Positions 29,255 to 38,430 of a DNA stretch of 64,000 nt are shown piece by piece. The DNA is taken from positions 62,001 to 126,000 of the forward strand of contig NZ_PPSK01000009.1 of the NCBI RefSeq assembly GCF_002903165.1, read 5' to 3'. The notes beneath the pieces were generated by a model. The model saw nothing but the letters and a program-made list of their open reading frames with translations, was not told the DNA's origin and did not search any database. The stretch comes from Halopseudomonas oceani. GTDB taxonomy: Bacteria > Pseudomonadota > Gammaproteobacteria > Pseudomonadales > Pseudomonadaceae. Position numbers and translations under genes: made by a program. Position 1 is the first letter of the stretch; every line of letters starts with the position of its first letter.

Positions 29255-29328
29255 CGTCCTTTGCCTTTATCCATGTTCGAGGGTGCAGGGAGCAATCACT
29301 CGTACAGCGAACACCCAAACAAGATTCT

Positions 29329-30639
29329 ATGACCAAACAACTTACTCCCATTGATGTACTGGCTCTCGGCTTCATGACGTTTGCCCTGTTTCTTGGTGCA
29401 GGCAACGTAATTTTTCCACCGAGTGCAGGCCTGGCTGCCGGTGAGAATATCTGGCCGACGGCTTTTGGCTTTCTGATTACGGCCGTCGGTTTGCCGCTGC
29501 TGACCTTGATTGCGCTTGCGCGCGTCGGCGGTGGTCTTGTACAGCTGACGGGACCGCTTGGACGGGTTGCCGGTGTGCTGCTTAGCGTTCTGGTGTACCT
29601 CGCTATCGGGCCGCTGTTTGCCACGCCGCGCACGGCGGTGGTCTCCTACCAGATTGGTGTGGCGCCCTTTGTTCAGGATAGCTGGCTAGCTTTGCTGGGT
29701 TATTCGGTTGTCTATTTCTCAGTGGTTATCTTCCTCGCCCTGAAGCCAGGACAGTTGGTCGACCGAATCGGTAAGTACATTACCCCTGTACTGCTGTCGG
29801 GACTGTTCTTGCTTGGCATCGCTGCGTTGCTGTTCCCTGCGGGTGAGGTGCACGCACCGACCGAGCAGTACCGCTCTGCGCCTCTGATTCAGGGCTTTCT
29901 GCAGGGCTATTTGACGATGGACACACTCGGCGCGCTGGTGTTCGGCATCGTTATTACTACCGCTATTCGTGACCGTCAGGTAAGCGAGAATCGTCTGATT
30001 ACTCGTTACACCGTGTTGGCCGCAGTGATCGCTGCTGCGGGCCTGTCGATGGTGTATCTGGCACTGTTCTACCTTGGCGCCACCAGCGGTGCGCTGGTCG
30101 AGTCGGGGGTAAATGGTGGGCAGATTCTGGCCTCTTACGTGCAGCACCGATTTGGTACTGCTGGCAGCGCGCTACTGGCTCTGGTGATCATCCTGGCGTG
30201 CATGACCACAGCGGTCGGCTTGCTAACTGCCTGTGGTGAGTACTTCAGCCGCCTGCTGCCGGTCAGCTACCAGTTGGTAGTGTGGGTGTTTGGCTTGTTC
30301 AGCATGGCCGTGGCTAACCAGGGGCTGGATAGTTTGATCAGCTTTTCAATCCCGGTGCTGGTCGGTCTTTACCCGCTGGCGATCGTGCTGGTAAGCATGA
30401 GCCTGTTGTGTGCCTCCATGGCTCGCCCGCAGAATCTGATGCGCCCGGCGATGCTGGTTACCTTGGTGTTTGGTGTGATTGATGGTTTGAAGGCCGCGGG
30501 ACTGATCAGCAGTGCCGGGGCATGGATTGACGCATTACCGTTGTCAGATAAAAGTCTCGGATGGCTGCTGCCGGTCGCTGTGACCCTGCTGGCAGCTATA
30601 CTCGTCGAGTATCTGCGTTACGGTAGTCTGCGACGGTAA
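29329..30639 (+). CDS. braB: Branched-chain amino acid:cation symporter (LIVCS family)
   Basis: A 436-residue inner-membrane carrier with about twelve helices. LALGFMTFALFLGAGNVIFPPSAG at the start and TPRTAVVSYQIGVAPF are signatures of BrnQ/BraB Na+-coupled leucine, isoleucine and valine carriers. Length equals that of P. aeruginosa BraB, and the place after the suc operon is conserved. I chose the ATG at 29329; upstream codons of the open frame overlap the previous gene's end and do not resemble the family. Confidence 0.92.
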   Translation: MTKQLTPIDVLALGFMTFALFLGAGNVIFPPSAGLAAGENIWPTAFGFLITAVGLPLLTLIALARVGGGLVQLTGPLGRVAGVLLSVLVYLAIGPLFATPRTAVVSYQIGVAPFVQDSWLALLGYSVVYFSVVIFLALKPGQLVDRIGKYITPVLLSGLFLLGIAALLFPAGEVHAPTEQYRSAPLIQGFLQGYLTMDTLGALVFGIVITTAIRDRQVSENRLITRYTVLAAVIAAAGLSMVYLALFYLGATSGALVESGVNGGQILASYVQHRFGTAGSALLALVIILACMTTAVGLLTACGEYFSRLLPVSYQLVVWVFGLFSMAVANQGLDSLISFSIPVLVGLYPLAIVLVSMSLLCASMARPQNLMRPAMLVTLVFGVIDGLKAAGLISSAGAWIDALPLSDKSLGWLLPVAVTLLAAILVEYLRYGSLRR

Positions 30640-30699
30640 CGGGCCGGGTGCCATGGGGTGCCCAGCTACAGATGTACTGGTGGTATCTGAGGAGAGGTA

Positions 30700-31446
30700 A
30701 TGCTGTCGATTCCGGATGCGGGAAGTGTTTGGATCAACCTGCTGGCGGTCAGCTGGTTTTTGCTTTGCTGGGTGGGCTACACCTTATATGCATTGCGCAA
30801 GGGCAGAGATACTGCTTGCCTTGCCAGTGTTTTGCATCTGTATCGTCGAGACTGGATGAACCGTTTGCTGATGCGCGAGCAGCGTATGGCCGATGCCAGC
30901 GTTATCGGCAATTTGGAGCGCAACACGTCGTTTTTCGCATCCAGTACGCTGCTGATTCTTGCCGGCCTGATCACCGTTATCGGGGCATCAGACAAGGCAG
31001 TTGTGCTGCTGCACGAACTGCCCTTTGTTGCCCAAGTGGGGCGCGAGATATTCGAGCTCAAGTTACTGGTGCTGACCGCGATCTTTGTCTATGCGTTTTT
31101 CACCTTCTCCTGGGGCATGCGCCAGTACAATTTTGCCTCGGTACTGCTGGGATCTGCGCCGCTGCTAGGTGAGAAGAATGTGACCGAGACAGAGCGCAAC
31201 GCTTATGCCGAGCGTATGGCTCGGGTGTTGTCCATGGCCGGCAATGAGTTCAACCTGGGCCTTCGCTCATACTATTTTGCTTTGGGGACGCTCACCTGGT
31301 TCATCAATCCGCTGTTGTTCATTCTGACCGTCGCCGGTGTGGTGGTGGTACTGTATCGCCGTGAGTTTCATTCGGATGTGCTGCACATCATGATGTTCAG
31401 CCCGGCGCCGATACCCCCGTCTGCACAAATGGAGAAAACGGAATGA
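30700..31446 (+). CDS. DUF599 membrane protein
   Basis: A 248-residue protein with four to five membrane helices (about 12-32, 83-103, 112-140, 195-225). The motif RDWMNRLLMREQRMADASVIGNLERNTSFFASS, and the later FSWGMRQYNF and NEFNLGLRSYYFALGTLTWF, are typical of DUF599, function unknown. AGGAGAGG precedes the ATG. It overlaps the MAPEG gene by four bases (ATGA), so the pair form an operon. A similar gene follows braB in pseudomonads. Confidence 0.85.
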   Translation: MLSIPDAGSVWINLLAVSWFLLCWVGYTLYALRKGRDTACLASVLHLYRRDWMNRLLMREQRMADASVIGNLERNTSFFASSTLLILAGLITVIGASDKAVVLLHELPFVAQVGREIFELKLLVLTAIFVYAFFTFSWGMRQYNFASVLLGSAPLLGEKNVTETERNAYAERMARVLSMAGNEFNLGLRSYYFALGTLTWFINPLLFILTVAGVVVVLYRREFHSDVLHIMMFSPAPIPPSAQMEKTE

Positions 31447-31835
31447 GTGTGCCTCTTTGGTGTTTGTTTATTGCAGCGTTGCTGCTGGTGTTTACCAAGG
31501 TTCCTGTCGCCATCGCTCAGGGCCGCTCAGGCAAGGGATATGACAACGCCCACCCGCGGGCGCAACAGGCGGCACTGACCGGGTGGGGCGCACGGGCTCT
31601 GGCATCTCATCAGAATATGATCGAGGGGTTTCCGTTGTTCGCAGCAGGGGTGCTGGTGGTTCTGGTAACAGGTACTGGCGGCAGCCTGGCCAACGTGCTG
31701 TGCCTGCTGTTTATTACCTGCCGGATAGCTTATAGCGTGCTGTATTTGATGAACCTGGCAACGCTGCGCAGTCTGGCGTGGATTGTCGGTTTTGTCTGCT
31801 GCCTGGGATTGCTGCTGATCCCTGCGCTGGGGTGA
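31443..31835 (+). CDS. MAPEG-family membrane protein
   Basis: A 130-residue protein with four membrane helices. The segment ARALASHQNMIEGFPLFAAGVLVV contains the conserved Asn/Glu of the MAPEG family (glutathione S-transferase-like and related integral proteins). Bacterial members have mostly unknown substrates. It starts inside the stop of the DUF599 gene. A long hairpin follows its stop. Confidence 0.85.
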   Translation: MSVPLWCLFIAALLLVFTKVPVAIAQGRSGKGYDNAHPRAQQAALTGWGARALASHQNMIEGFPLFAAGVLVVLVTGTGGSLANVLCLLFITCRIAYSVLYLMNLATLRSLAWIVGFVCCLGLLLIPALG

Positions 31836-31850
31836 AAAGAGGGAGTGAAG

Positions 31851-31876
31851 GCAGGCATGCCGGGCGGCATGCCTGC
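31851..31876. terminator. Hairpin between convergent genes, probable terminator
   Basis: GCAGGCATGCC pairs perfectly with GGCATGCCTGC around GGGC. It lies between the ends of two convergent genes. There is no long T run on either side, so termination strength is uncertain. Confidence 0.6.
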
Positions 31877-31886
31877 GCCATAGAGT

Positions 31887-32306
31887 TTATTCCTCTACGG
31901 CTTTCTCCATCTCGTTTTTGGATTCGGTAGCCGCTTCCTGCACAGCGTCTGCCTTCTCCTCTACATAGTCGGAGGATGTTTCGTACGCCTGCTCGACATT
32001 TTCCTTGGTGGCGTCGTACGCCTGCTCTACGTTTTCCTTGGTCGCATCGTAGGCTTCCTCAACCTGCTCGCCAGCCGCCTCGACCTTCTCCTGCACTACT
32101 TCACCAGCAGTCTGCTCGTTGCCGGTCATCTCACGTGCCTTTTGCTCGGTCGCGTCGGCGACGTCATGAGCGGCATCGTTCATGCTCTCCACTGCTTCCG
32201 ACATTGACTCGCGGGCGTCGTCCATCTTGTCTTCTGCACTTTCCTGGCAGCCGGCCATAAGACCTACGCCCGCCATCAGTACCATTGCGGCAGCTACTTT
32301 CTTCAT
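31887..32306 (-). CDS. Small repeat-containing lipoprotein
   Basis: A 139-residue protein with a lipoprotein signal peptide (MKKVAAAMVLMAGVGLMAGC, lipid-modified C20). The mature part is acidic, helical and rich in Ala, Glu and Lys. It holds three 11-residue repeats at 83-93, 94-104 and 105-115 (type EEAYDATKENV), the periodicity of amphipathic LEA- or apolipoprotein-like helices. The mature N-terminus QESAEDKMDDARESMSEAVESM is closely like the shorter lipoprotein 42 bases upstream, so the two are related. Likely periplasmic or outer-membrane attached; role unknown, perhaps stress or envelope related. Confidence 0.8.
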   Translation of the reverse strand: MKKVAAAMVLMAGVGLMAGCQESAEDKMDDARESMSEAVESMNDAAHDVADATEQKAREMTGNEQTAGEVVQEKVEAAGEQVEEAYDATKENVEQAYDATKENVEQAYETSSDYVEEKADAVQEAATESKNEMEKAVEE

Positions 32307-32348
32307 TTGCTCTCTCCTTGATAGTCAGGGCGATACCTTTGCCCCTTC

Positions 32349-32540
32349 TTATTGTGCTTCTTGGGCTTTCTGTTCGATGGCCTCGCCAGTGCTTTCGACA
32401 GCGTCACCCATGCTGTTTACGGCATCCGACATTTCCTGCTTGGCGTCTTCCATCTTGTCTTCGGGCTCTTGCTGACACCCGGTTAGCCAAAGACTCGCAG
32501 TTAATGCCAGTGCTGCGGCAACATATCCTTTACGATTCAT
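32349..32540 (-). CDS. Short lipoprotein, relative of its downstream neighbour
   Basis: A 63-residue lipoprotein: signal LALTASLWLTGC with modified C22, then QQEPEDKMEDAKQEMSDAVN, an acidic helical tail. AGGAG lies seven bases before the ATG at 32540; the frame is open upstream to 32597 without a start signal. The mature half parallels the first half of the 139-residue lipoprotein that follows, suggesting duplication with later growth by repeats. Confidence 0.78.
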   Translation of the reverse strand: MNRKGYVAAALALTASLWLTGCQQEPEDKMEDAKQEMSDAVNSMGDAVESTGEAIEQKAQEAQ

Positions 32541-32689
32541 CTGAATACTCCTGCAGATCAGTGGATTCAAGGAGTTAGTGCTCACCGCCGGCGGCAAAGT
32601 TCAATCTGAGGCCAACTTATGGAGTCTAGTTCAGGTTCTGGGTACTATGCTCAGCCTTATTGACTAGCTACGCCAAGGTCACAGCGTTC

Positions 32690-33157
32690 ATGAGCGAAAT
32701 TGAACTGCGCGCGCGCAATTTTCTATCCGTGTTGCGTCACTGTCAGCATTTGCAGATAACGGTGGAGAGCGCCGACCAGAGCGGGCTTGTTCTGCGCCTT
32801 CCCTACAGCGAACAGATCGTTGGAAATCCGGTTACCGGCGTCATCCACGGCGGGGCCATTACCACGCTGATGGACACCTGCTGCGGTATCTCGACCGTCT
32901 GCTACCTGCCGGAGTTCGAAATCTGTCCGACGCTGGACCTGCGCATCGACTACATGCACCCGGCGGAGCCGGGTAAACCGATCTTCGGTTTCGCTGAATG
33001 TTATCGGGTAACGCCGACGGTCATCTTTACCCGTGGCGTGGCCTACCAGGATGATCGCGAGCAGCCGATTGCCCATGTGGTCGGCACCTTCATGCGCATG
33101 GGCAAGGCCGTTGATCAGGCGGAACTGGGCAAACAGATTGATCAGGGGGAAGCATGA
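32690..33157 (+). CDS. PaaI-family thioesterase, first of a pair
   Basis: A 155-residue hotdog-fold protein. Core motif GVIHGGAITTLMDTCCGIS (the HGG-type PaaI signature) and TLDLRIDYMHPAEPGKPIFG. The family hydrolyses acyl-CoA thioesters, often aromatic or short-chain. The ATG at 32690 with AAGG upstream is preferred to the in-frame codon at 32660. It overlaps the next, similar gene by four bases; the pair may form a heteromer or be a duplication. A comparable pair stands upstream of htpG in pseudomonads. Confidence 0.85.
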   Translation: MSEIELRARNFLSVLRHCQHLQITVESADQSGLVLRLPYSEQIVGNPVTGVIHGGAITTLMDTCCGISTVCYLPEFEICPTLDLRIDYMHPAEPGKPIFGFAECYRVTPTVIFTRGVAYQDDREQPIAHVVGTFMRMGKAVDQAELGKQIDQGEA

Positions 33158-33600
33158 GTCTGAGTGAGCAGCAGGTTCAGGAGCTTATTACCCGGTCCCA
33201 CGAGACTGGCGACTACAGCGCGCTGGTTGAGCTGATTCCCTATGCCCGGATGATTGGCATGCAAGTGACGCGGCTGGGCAGCGAGGCTTTTTTTACGCTA
33301 CCGCGTCAGGAGCTCAACATCGGCAACCCGGTATTGCCTGCGCTGCACGGTGGCGTAATCGCCGGATTCATGGAGCAGTCAGCGATGCTTCACCTGATGA
33401 TGTTTATGAACAGTGAGGTGTTTCCCAAAATCATCGACTTCTCGGTGGATTACCTGCGCGCCGGGCTGTACCGTGATACCTACGCTACCTGCCAGGTTTG
33501 GCGTCAGGGTCGGCGGGTAGGTAACGTCGCTATCACTGCTTGGCAAACGCACTCCAGCGAACCGATCGCGACGGCGCGTGCGCACTTCAAACTGGACTAG
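33154..33600 (+). CDS. PaaI-family thioesterase, second of a pair
   Basis: A 148-residue hotdog-fold protein starting in the stop of the previous thioesterase gene (ATGA). Its signature is LPALHGGVIAGFMEQSAMLH, then IIDFSVDYLRAGLYRDTYAT. Compared with its neighbour, the residue after the HGG turn region is EQS where the neighbour has DTC; position of the acidic residue is similar. Substrate unknown. Confidence 0.83.
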   Translation: MSLSEQQVQELITRSHETGDYSALVELIPYARMIGMQVTRLGSEAFFTLPRQELNIGNPVLPALHGGVIAGFMEQSAMLHLMMFMNSEVFPKIIDFSVDYLRAGLYRDTYATCQVWRQGRRVGNVAITAWQTHSSEPIATARAHFKLD

Positions 33601-33627
33601 ATCGCTAATCGGAGAAGATCAGGCGAC

Positions 33628-34593
33628 ATGGAAGCCTTGTTGATTCTGGGGGGGATGGTTGCGCTAGCCGTATCCTGGGCGTGGTTGGTATTTGCCAGCC
33701 TGAGTCTGGGCCCGGGGCCTTTGATGGTCGCAACCTTGCTGCCAGTGATTACACCGTTGCTGCGTGGTCGCGGTTATCCCGTGTTGCCGCGGGTGTTGCT
33801 GGTTATCGCATTGGTCTCGGTCGTGGCCGGGGTGGGCTTGCTGTATCGTGATCAACCCGAACGCTTTGACCGCCTGTTGAGTGGTAACTGGGCGGAAACG
33901 CCTGCGTCGGCGGCGCTTAGCGGGACGCTCATGGGGCAACCCTTTGTGCCTGACAACGTCTACTGGCGTGGTGATCAACTGATTTTCGCCGAGACCGCGG
34001 CTAACCGGACTCTGCGTTCGCTGGTGGTCCGTTTTGACAAGGCACCTGCGCTGTTGCACGGCACGGCGATTGACCTGTTGCCCGGTGACGATGGTCCCTG
34101 GCCCGAGTTGGTTATTCAATGGTACACCGGTGCCCTGACAGCCCCCGGTCTGCGCCGTATCCCATCCGCTTACAGCCTGAGTATTGCTCTGGCTCCGGTA
34201 GGCGCTAGCAAAACTGAGATGACCGTTTATCTGCACTTGCCCGCAGACCATGCAACGCGCCTTGGTGGGCGGGTTCTACTGGATGGTCAGCCTGACTGGC
34301 TGGGCAAGTCACTCAGTGCGCCAGCGCCAGCGCCTGTCGAACCACCTCCGGTCGCGGTTGAACCTGCCGGATGGCGGGAGCTGAACCTGCAAACGTTGCT
34401 GGATAGCCCGGCACGCTTCATTGGCCGGTCCGCTCGAGTGCTCACTGTCACGGGGCGCAGCTACGAAGGTGTGTTGAAGGAGGTCACCGGTGATCGACGT
34501 ATCGTTTTGTCGCTGCCACAGGGTGCCAATCAGGTGGACTTCCAGTTTCATCCTGAAGATGTTGTCCTGATCGAGACTCGCGCACGTCGCTGA
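33628..34593 (+). CDS. Membrane-anchored protein of unknown function with Sm-like C-terminus
   Basis: A 321-residue protein, not recognised as a characterised family. Residues 5-72 form two or three hydrophobic helices. A beta-rich region follows to about 229, then a Pro/Ala linker (SAPAPAPVEPPPVAVEPAG, about 230-248). The last 74 residues read like a small Sm/SH3-type beta barrel (GRSARVLTVTGRSYEGVLKE, RRIVLSLPQG, then HPEDVVLIE). This last point is pattern recognition, not a search result. A gene of this kind lies just before htpG in P. aeruginosa. Confidence 0.7.
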   Translation: MEALLILGGMVALAVSWAWLVFASLSLGPGPLMVATLLPVITPLLRGRGYPVLPRVLLVIALVSVVAGVGLLYRDQPERFDRLLSGNWAETPASAALSGTLMGQPFVPDNVYWRGDQLIFAETAANRTLRSLVVRFDKAPALLHGTAIDLLPGDDGPWPELVIQWYTGALTAPGLRRIPSAYSLSIALAPVGASKTEMTVYLHLPADHATRLGGRVLLDGQPDWLGKSLSAPAPAPVEPPPVAVEPAGWRELNLQTLLDSPARFIGRSARVLTVTGRSYEGVLKEVTGDRRIVLSLPQGANQVDFQFHPEDVVLIETRARR

Positions 34594-34619
34594 TGTGTAC
34601 TGCCGTTTTTTTGCAGGGC

Positions 34620-34647
34620 CTTGAAAGTACTCAAATTGTCCCCATCT
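34620..34647 (+). promoter_or_regulatory. Heat-shock (sigma-32) promoter of htpG
   Basis: CTTGAAA at 34620-34626, a 13-base spacer, and CCCCATCT at 34640-34647. This equals the RpoH consensus (CTTGAAA, 11-16 bases, CCCCATNT) at every defined position. The htpG start is 61 bases downstream of the -10. Confidence 0.93.
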
Positions 34648-34707
34648 CTAGATGCATCGCCGGCCTGACCGGCTCGCCCTGAACTGCATCAATGGAGACA
34701 CTTCGTT

Positions 34708-36612
34708 ATGACCGTGGACGCTCATAAGGAAACACTCGGATTTCAGACTGAGGTCAAGCAACTGCTTCACCTCATGATTCATTCGATGTACTCGAACAAG
34801 GAAATCTTCCTGCGTGAGCTGATTTCCAACGCATCGGACGCGTCTGACAAGCTGCGCTTCGAAGCGATAGCCACTCCGGCGCTGCTGGAGAATCAGCCTG
34901 ATTTGCGTATTCGTATCAGCGCGGATCCGGCAGCTAACACCCTGACGATTGAAGACAACGGGATTGGCATGTCCCGTCAGGAAGTCATTGACCATCTGGG
35001 CACCATTGCCAAATCCGGCACCGCCGCATTCATGCAGCAGTTGACTGGTGATCAGAAAAAGGACTCCCAGCTGATTGGTCAGTTTGGGGTCGGTTTTTAC
35101 AGCGCATTCATTGTTGCCGACAAGGTAGAAGTCTTTACCCGTCGCGCGGGTCTGCCGGCGGAAGAGGGGGTGCACTGGGAGTCAGCCGGTGAGGGCGAGT
35201 TCAGTATCGCCACAATTGAGAAGCCCGAGCGCGGAACCCGCATTGTGCTGCACCTGAAAGCCGCTGAGAGTGAGTTTGCTGATGGCTTCCGTCTGCGTAA
35301 TGTCGTAACCAAATACTCGGACCATATTTCCCTGCCGATTGAATTGCCTAAGCAGCACCACGGTGAGGAGAAGGATGCACCGACTGAGCCGGAATGGGAG
35401 AGTGTCAATCGCGCCAGCGCGCTCTGGACTCGCGGCCGTACTGAGGTCTCGGATGACGAGTACAAGGAGTTCTACAAGCACGTAGCCCACGACTTTGAGG
35501 ATCCGCTGAGTTGGAGTCACAACAAGGTTGAAGGCAAGCTTGAATACACCAGTCTGCTGTATGTGCCGGGCCGCGCACCGTTTGACCTGTATCAGCGCGA
35601 GGCGCCGCGTGGCCTGAAGCTGTATGTGCAGCGGGTGTTCATTATGGATGACGCCGAACAGTTTCTGCCGCTGTACCTGCGATTCATCAAGGGTGTGGTC
35701 GACTCCAACGACCTGTCGCTGAACGTATCGCGTGAAATTCTGCAGAAGGATCCGGCCATTGATAGCATGAAGTCGGCGCTGACCAAGCGGGTGCTCGACA
35801 TGCTGGAGAAAATGGCCAAGAAGGAACCGGAGCAGTACGCCACCTTCTGGAAAGCCTTTGGCAGCGTGATGAAAGAGGGTCCGGCAGAGGACTTTGGCAA
35901 CCGTGAGAAAATTGCTGGCCTGCTGCGTTTTGCATCAACCGCGCAGACTGACGACAGTGAAGTGGTCAGTCTGGACGCCTACCTCGAGCGAATGGTTGAG
36001 GGGCAGGACAAGATTTACTACCTGACTGGCGAGCGTTACGCGCAGGTTAAGAACAGCCCGCACCTGGAGATCTTCCGCAAGAAGGGTATCGAAGTACTGC
36101 TGCTGACGGATCGTATTGACGAGTGGCTGATGAGCCACCTGAGCGAGTACAAGGGTAAGCAGTTTGTCGATGTGGCTCGCGGTGACCTCGACCTCGGCAA
36201 GCTGGAGGGTGAAGAGGACAAGCAGGAGCAGGAAAAGGCCGCTCAAGAGAAGGCCGATCTGGTCAAGCGCATCCAGGAGGTGTTGAAGGACGACCTGCAG
36301 GAAGTGCGAGTCTCCCATCGTCTGACCGACTCGCCGGCGGTACTGGTAATCAACGAGGATGATATGGGACTGCAAATGCGCCGCATCCTGGAGGCTACCG
36401 GGCAGAAGGCGCCAGAAAGCAAGCCGATCCTGGAGATCAATCCAGCGCATCCGCTGCTCGATCGTTTGGACGGAGAGCAGGATGAGGAACGTTTTGGTGA
36501 CCTGAGTCGTATCCTGTTTGATCAGGCGGCGCTGGCGGCAGGTGAGTCGCTGAATGATCCGGCGGCTTATGTGCGACGTCTCAACGCGTTGTTGGTTGAA
36601 CTCAGTCGGTAA
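34708..36612 (+). CDS. htpG: Molecular chaperone HtpG (Hsp90)
   Basis: A 634-residue Hsp90 with the normal three domains. The N-terminal ATPase (1-215) has [28 protein letters not shown] and [15 protein letters not shown]. The middle domain contains the catalytic-loop arginine region ([10 protein letters not shown]), and the C-terminal dimerisation domain ends at [10 protein letters not shown]. It folds client proteins in the cytoplasm using ATP. A consensus sigma-32 promoter precedes it; GGAGA precedes the ATG, and a strong terminator follows. Confidence 0.98.
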   Translation: MTVDAHKETLGFQTEVKQLLHLMIHSMYSNKEIFLRELISNASDASDKLRFEAIATPALLENQPDLRIRISADPAANTLTIEDNGIGMSRQEVIDHLGTIAKSGTAAFMQQLTGDQKKDSQLIGQFGVGFYSAFIVADKVEVFTRRAGLPAEEGVHWESAGEGEFSIATIEKPERGTRIVLHLKAAESEFADGFRLRNVVTKYSDHISLPIELPKQHHGEEKDAPTEPEWESVNRASALWTRGRTEVSDDEYKEFYKHVAHDFEDPLSWSHNKVEGKLEYTSLLYVPGRAPFDLYQREAPRGLKLYVQRVFIMDDAEQFLPLYLRFIKGVVDSNDLSLNVSREILQKDPAIDSMKSALTKRVLDMLEKMAKKEPEQYATFWKAFGSVMKEGPAEDFGNREKIAGLLRFASTAQTDDSEVVSLDAYLERMVEGQDKIYYLTGERYAQVKNSPHLEIFRKKGIEVLLLTDRIDEWLMSHLSEYKGKQFVDVARGDLDLGKLEGEEDKQEQEKAAQEKADLVKRIQEVLKDDLQEVRVSHRLTDSPAVLVINEDDMGLQMRRILEATGQKAPESKPILEINPAHPLLDRLDGEQDEERFGDLSRILFDQAALAAGESLNDPAAYVRRLNALLVELSR

Positions 36613-36653
36613 TCAGAAGGCGTGGGCGCTGCGGCGCCCACGTAGTGGCAATA

Positions 36654-36687
36654 AAAAAGCCTCTGCCCGTAAGGGCAGAGGCTTTTT
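36654..36687. terminator. Bidirectional terminator between htpG and the aldehyde dehydrogenase gene
   Basis: A perfect 15-bp stem, AAAAAGCCTCTGCCC with GGGCAGAGGCTTTTT, around GTAA. It has A- and T-runs at both ends and serves the two convergent genes. A second GC-rich hairpin (CGTGGGCGC/GCGCCCACG) stands just before it at 36621-36642. Confidence 0.93.
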
Positions 36688-36705
36688 GCTATCGGTACCG
36701 CAGGA

Positions 36706-38136
36706 TCAGGCCTGGTTGTAACCGAAGATCGACTTGACCTCGAGGAAGTCTTCGAAGCCATAGTGACCCCATTCGCGGCCGACACCGGATTCCTTGTAAC
36801 CGCCAAAGGGCGCACGCGGATCCAGTTGAGCGCCGTTCAGGTGCACCATGCCCGTGCGAATACGGCGGGCAACCTTGCGAGCGCGGTCCAGATCACTGGA
36901 GGAAACATAGCCGGACAGGCCGTAACGGGTGTCGTTGGCGATGCGTACCGCGTCGTCCTCGTCTTCATAACCAATGATCGACAGCACCGGGCCGAAGATT
37001 TCCTCGCGGGCGATGGTCATCTCGTTGGTGACGTGACTGAAGATAGTCGGCTTGACGTAATAGCCTTTGTCCAGACCTTCCGGGCGGCCAGGACCACCTG
37101 CGACTACCTTGGCACCTTCTTCGATACCAGCGGTGATCAGGTCCTGAATCTTGGTCCATTGGGCCTTGGAAACGACCGGGCCAATAACGGTGTCGGCTGC
37201 ATTTGGATCGCCTGCCTTGACTTTGGCAACAGCGGCCTGGGCAATCGCCGCGACTTCGTCCATACGGCTGTTAGGAACCAGCATGCGGGTCGGTGCGTTG
37301 CAGGACTGGCCACTGTTGTTCATGCAGGACATGACGCCGTGGGCAACCATCTTCTCGAAGTTGACGTCGTCGAGTAGGATGTTGGCCGACTTGCCGCCCA
37401 GTTCCAGTGCAACACGTTTGATGGTTTGCGCGCCGTTGGTCATCACCTGACGACCAGCAGCGGTAGAGCCGGTGAACGACATCATATCGATGTCCGGGTG
37501 ACCAGACATGGCAGCACCCACAGTCGGGCCATCGCCATTGACCAGGTTGAACACGCCGGCTGGTACGCCTGCTTCTTCCAGAATCTCGGCGAGAATCAGT
37601 GCCGACAGCGGTGCGACTTCAGAGGGTTTGAGCACCATGGTGCAGCCAGTTGCCAGCGCCGGTGCGATTTTGCACGTGAGCTGGTTCATGGGCCAGTTCC
37701 ACGGAGTGATCAGGCCGCATACGCCAATCGGTTCCTTGGTTACCAGAGTGGTACCGATGGTTTCTTCAAATTCGAACTCCTTCAGTGCGCCAAGAGCGGT
37801 AACGAAGTGTCCCAGTCCGGACGGCGCCTGTGCAGCTTTCGCCAGTTTTGCCGGGGCACCCATTTCCTGGGAGATGGCAACGGCAACGTCGCCCATGCGC
37901 TTTTTGAACACCTCGATGATGCGCTCCAGCAGAGCAATGCGTTCTTCGCGGGTCGTGTTGGAGTAGCTGTCGAAGGCGGCTTTGGCGGCGGCTACCGCGA
38001 GATCAACGTCTTCCTTGTTGCCAAGCGCGATGGTGGCAACGGCTTCTTCGGTGGCCGGGTTGATGACATCCAGGGTTTGGGTGCCCTTGGGCGATACCCA
38101 TTGACCGTTGATGTAGAACTGCTGGTGATGGCTCAT
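36706..38136 (-). CDS. NAD(P)-dependent aldehyde dehydrogenase
   Basis: A 476-residue ALDH-superfamily enzyme. Oxyanion-hole N147 in TPWNWPM, general base E245 in ALELGGKSAN, and nucleophile C279 in NNSGQSCNAPTR are all present, as are the cofactor segment MVLKPSEVAPLS and FTGSTAAGRQV. The enzyme oxidises an aldehyde to its acid; substrate unknown. AAGGAG precedes the ATG. It is monocistronic and divergent from iscR across 334 bases. Confidence 0.92.
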   Translation of the reverse strand: MSHHQQFYINGQWVSPKGTQTLDVINPATEEAVATIALGNKEDVDLAVAAAKAAFDSYSNTTREERIALLERIIEVFKKRMGDVAVAISQEMGAPAKLAKAAQAPSGLGHFVTALGALKEFEFEETIGTTLVTKEPIGVCGLITPWNWPMNQLTCKIAPALATGCTMVLKPSEVAPLSALILAEILEEAGVPAGVFNLVNGDGPTVGAAMSGHPDIDMMSFTGSTAAGRQVMTNGAQTIKRVALELGGKSANILLDDVNFEKMVAHGVMSCMNNSGQSCNAPTRMLVPNSRMDEVAAIAQAAVAKVKAGDPNAADTVIGPVVSKAQWTKIQDLITAGIEEGAKVVAGGPGRPEGLDKGYYVKPTIFSHVTNEMTIAREEIFGPVLSIIGYEDEDDAVRIANDTRYGLSGYVSSSDLDRARKVARRIRTGMVHLNGAQLDPRAPFGGYKESGVGREWGHYGFEDFLEVKSIFGYNQA

Positions 38137-38222
38137 TCTGCATGGCTCCTTGTTATAGGTGTGTCGAGGGAGGCTGATCGAGTCCAGCGTTTCTCCGGCA
38201 GTGTGCCGAAGCTGTGACGTCG

Positions 38223-38243
38223 GCTGAGCGCTGAGCGCTGAGC
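38223..38243. repeat. Tandem repeat, three copies of GCTGAGC
   Basis: Three exact head-to-tail copies of the heptamer GCTGAGC, followed by a partial GCAGC. Located between the aldehyde dehydrogenase gene start and iscR. No function known. Confidence 0.7.
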
Positions 38244-38405
38244 GCAGCGCGCAGAACTGAGTCGAGCCTCCCTGAGGCGATCAACGATAGCATTGTCGCT
38301 GGTGGCGCTTCAGCTGATTTCTTGTGAAGCAGTGTAATTGACGTTTTGGTGTTGCCTTTCGATACCGTGCGCATCGCTCTATAATACGGCGGCCGGCCAG
38401 GGGTA

Positions 38406-38430
38406 ATACTTGACTGAAATGCTTGGATAT
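38406..38430. promoter_or_regulatory. Candidate type 1 IscR binding site upstream of iscR-suf
   Basis: The left half ATACTTGACT matches the E. coli type 1 IscR half-consensus (ATASYYGACT) at every base; the AT-rich centre fits, and the right half (GCTTGGATAT) matches in part, ending in the expected TAT. The site overlaps a -35-like TTGACT with CATAGT 17 bases further on, so [2Fe-2S]-IscR bound here would repress its own operon. Confidence 0.7.
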
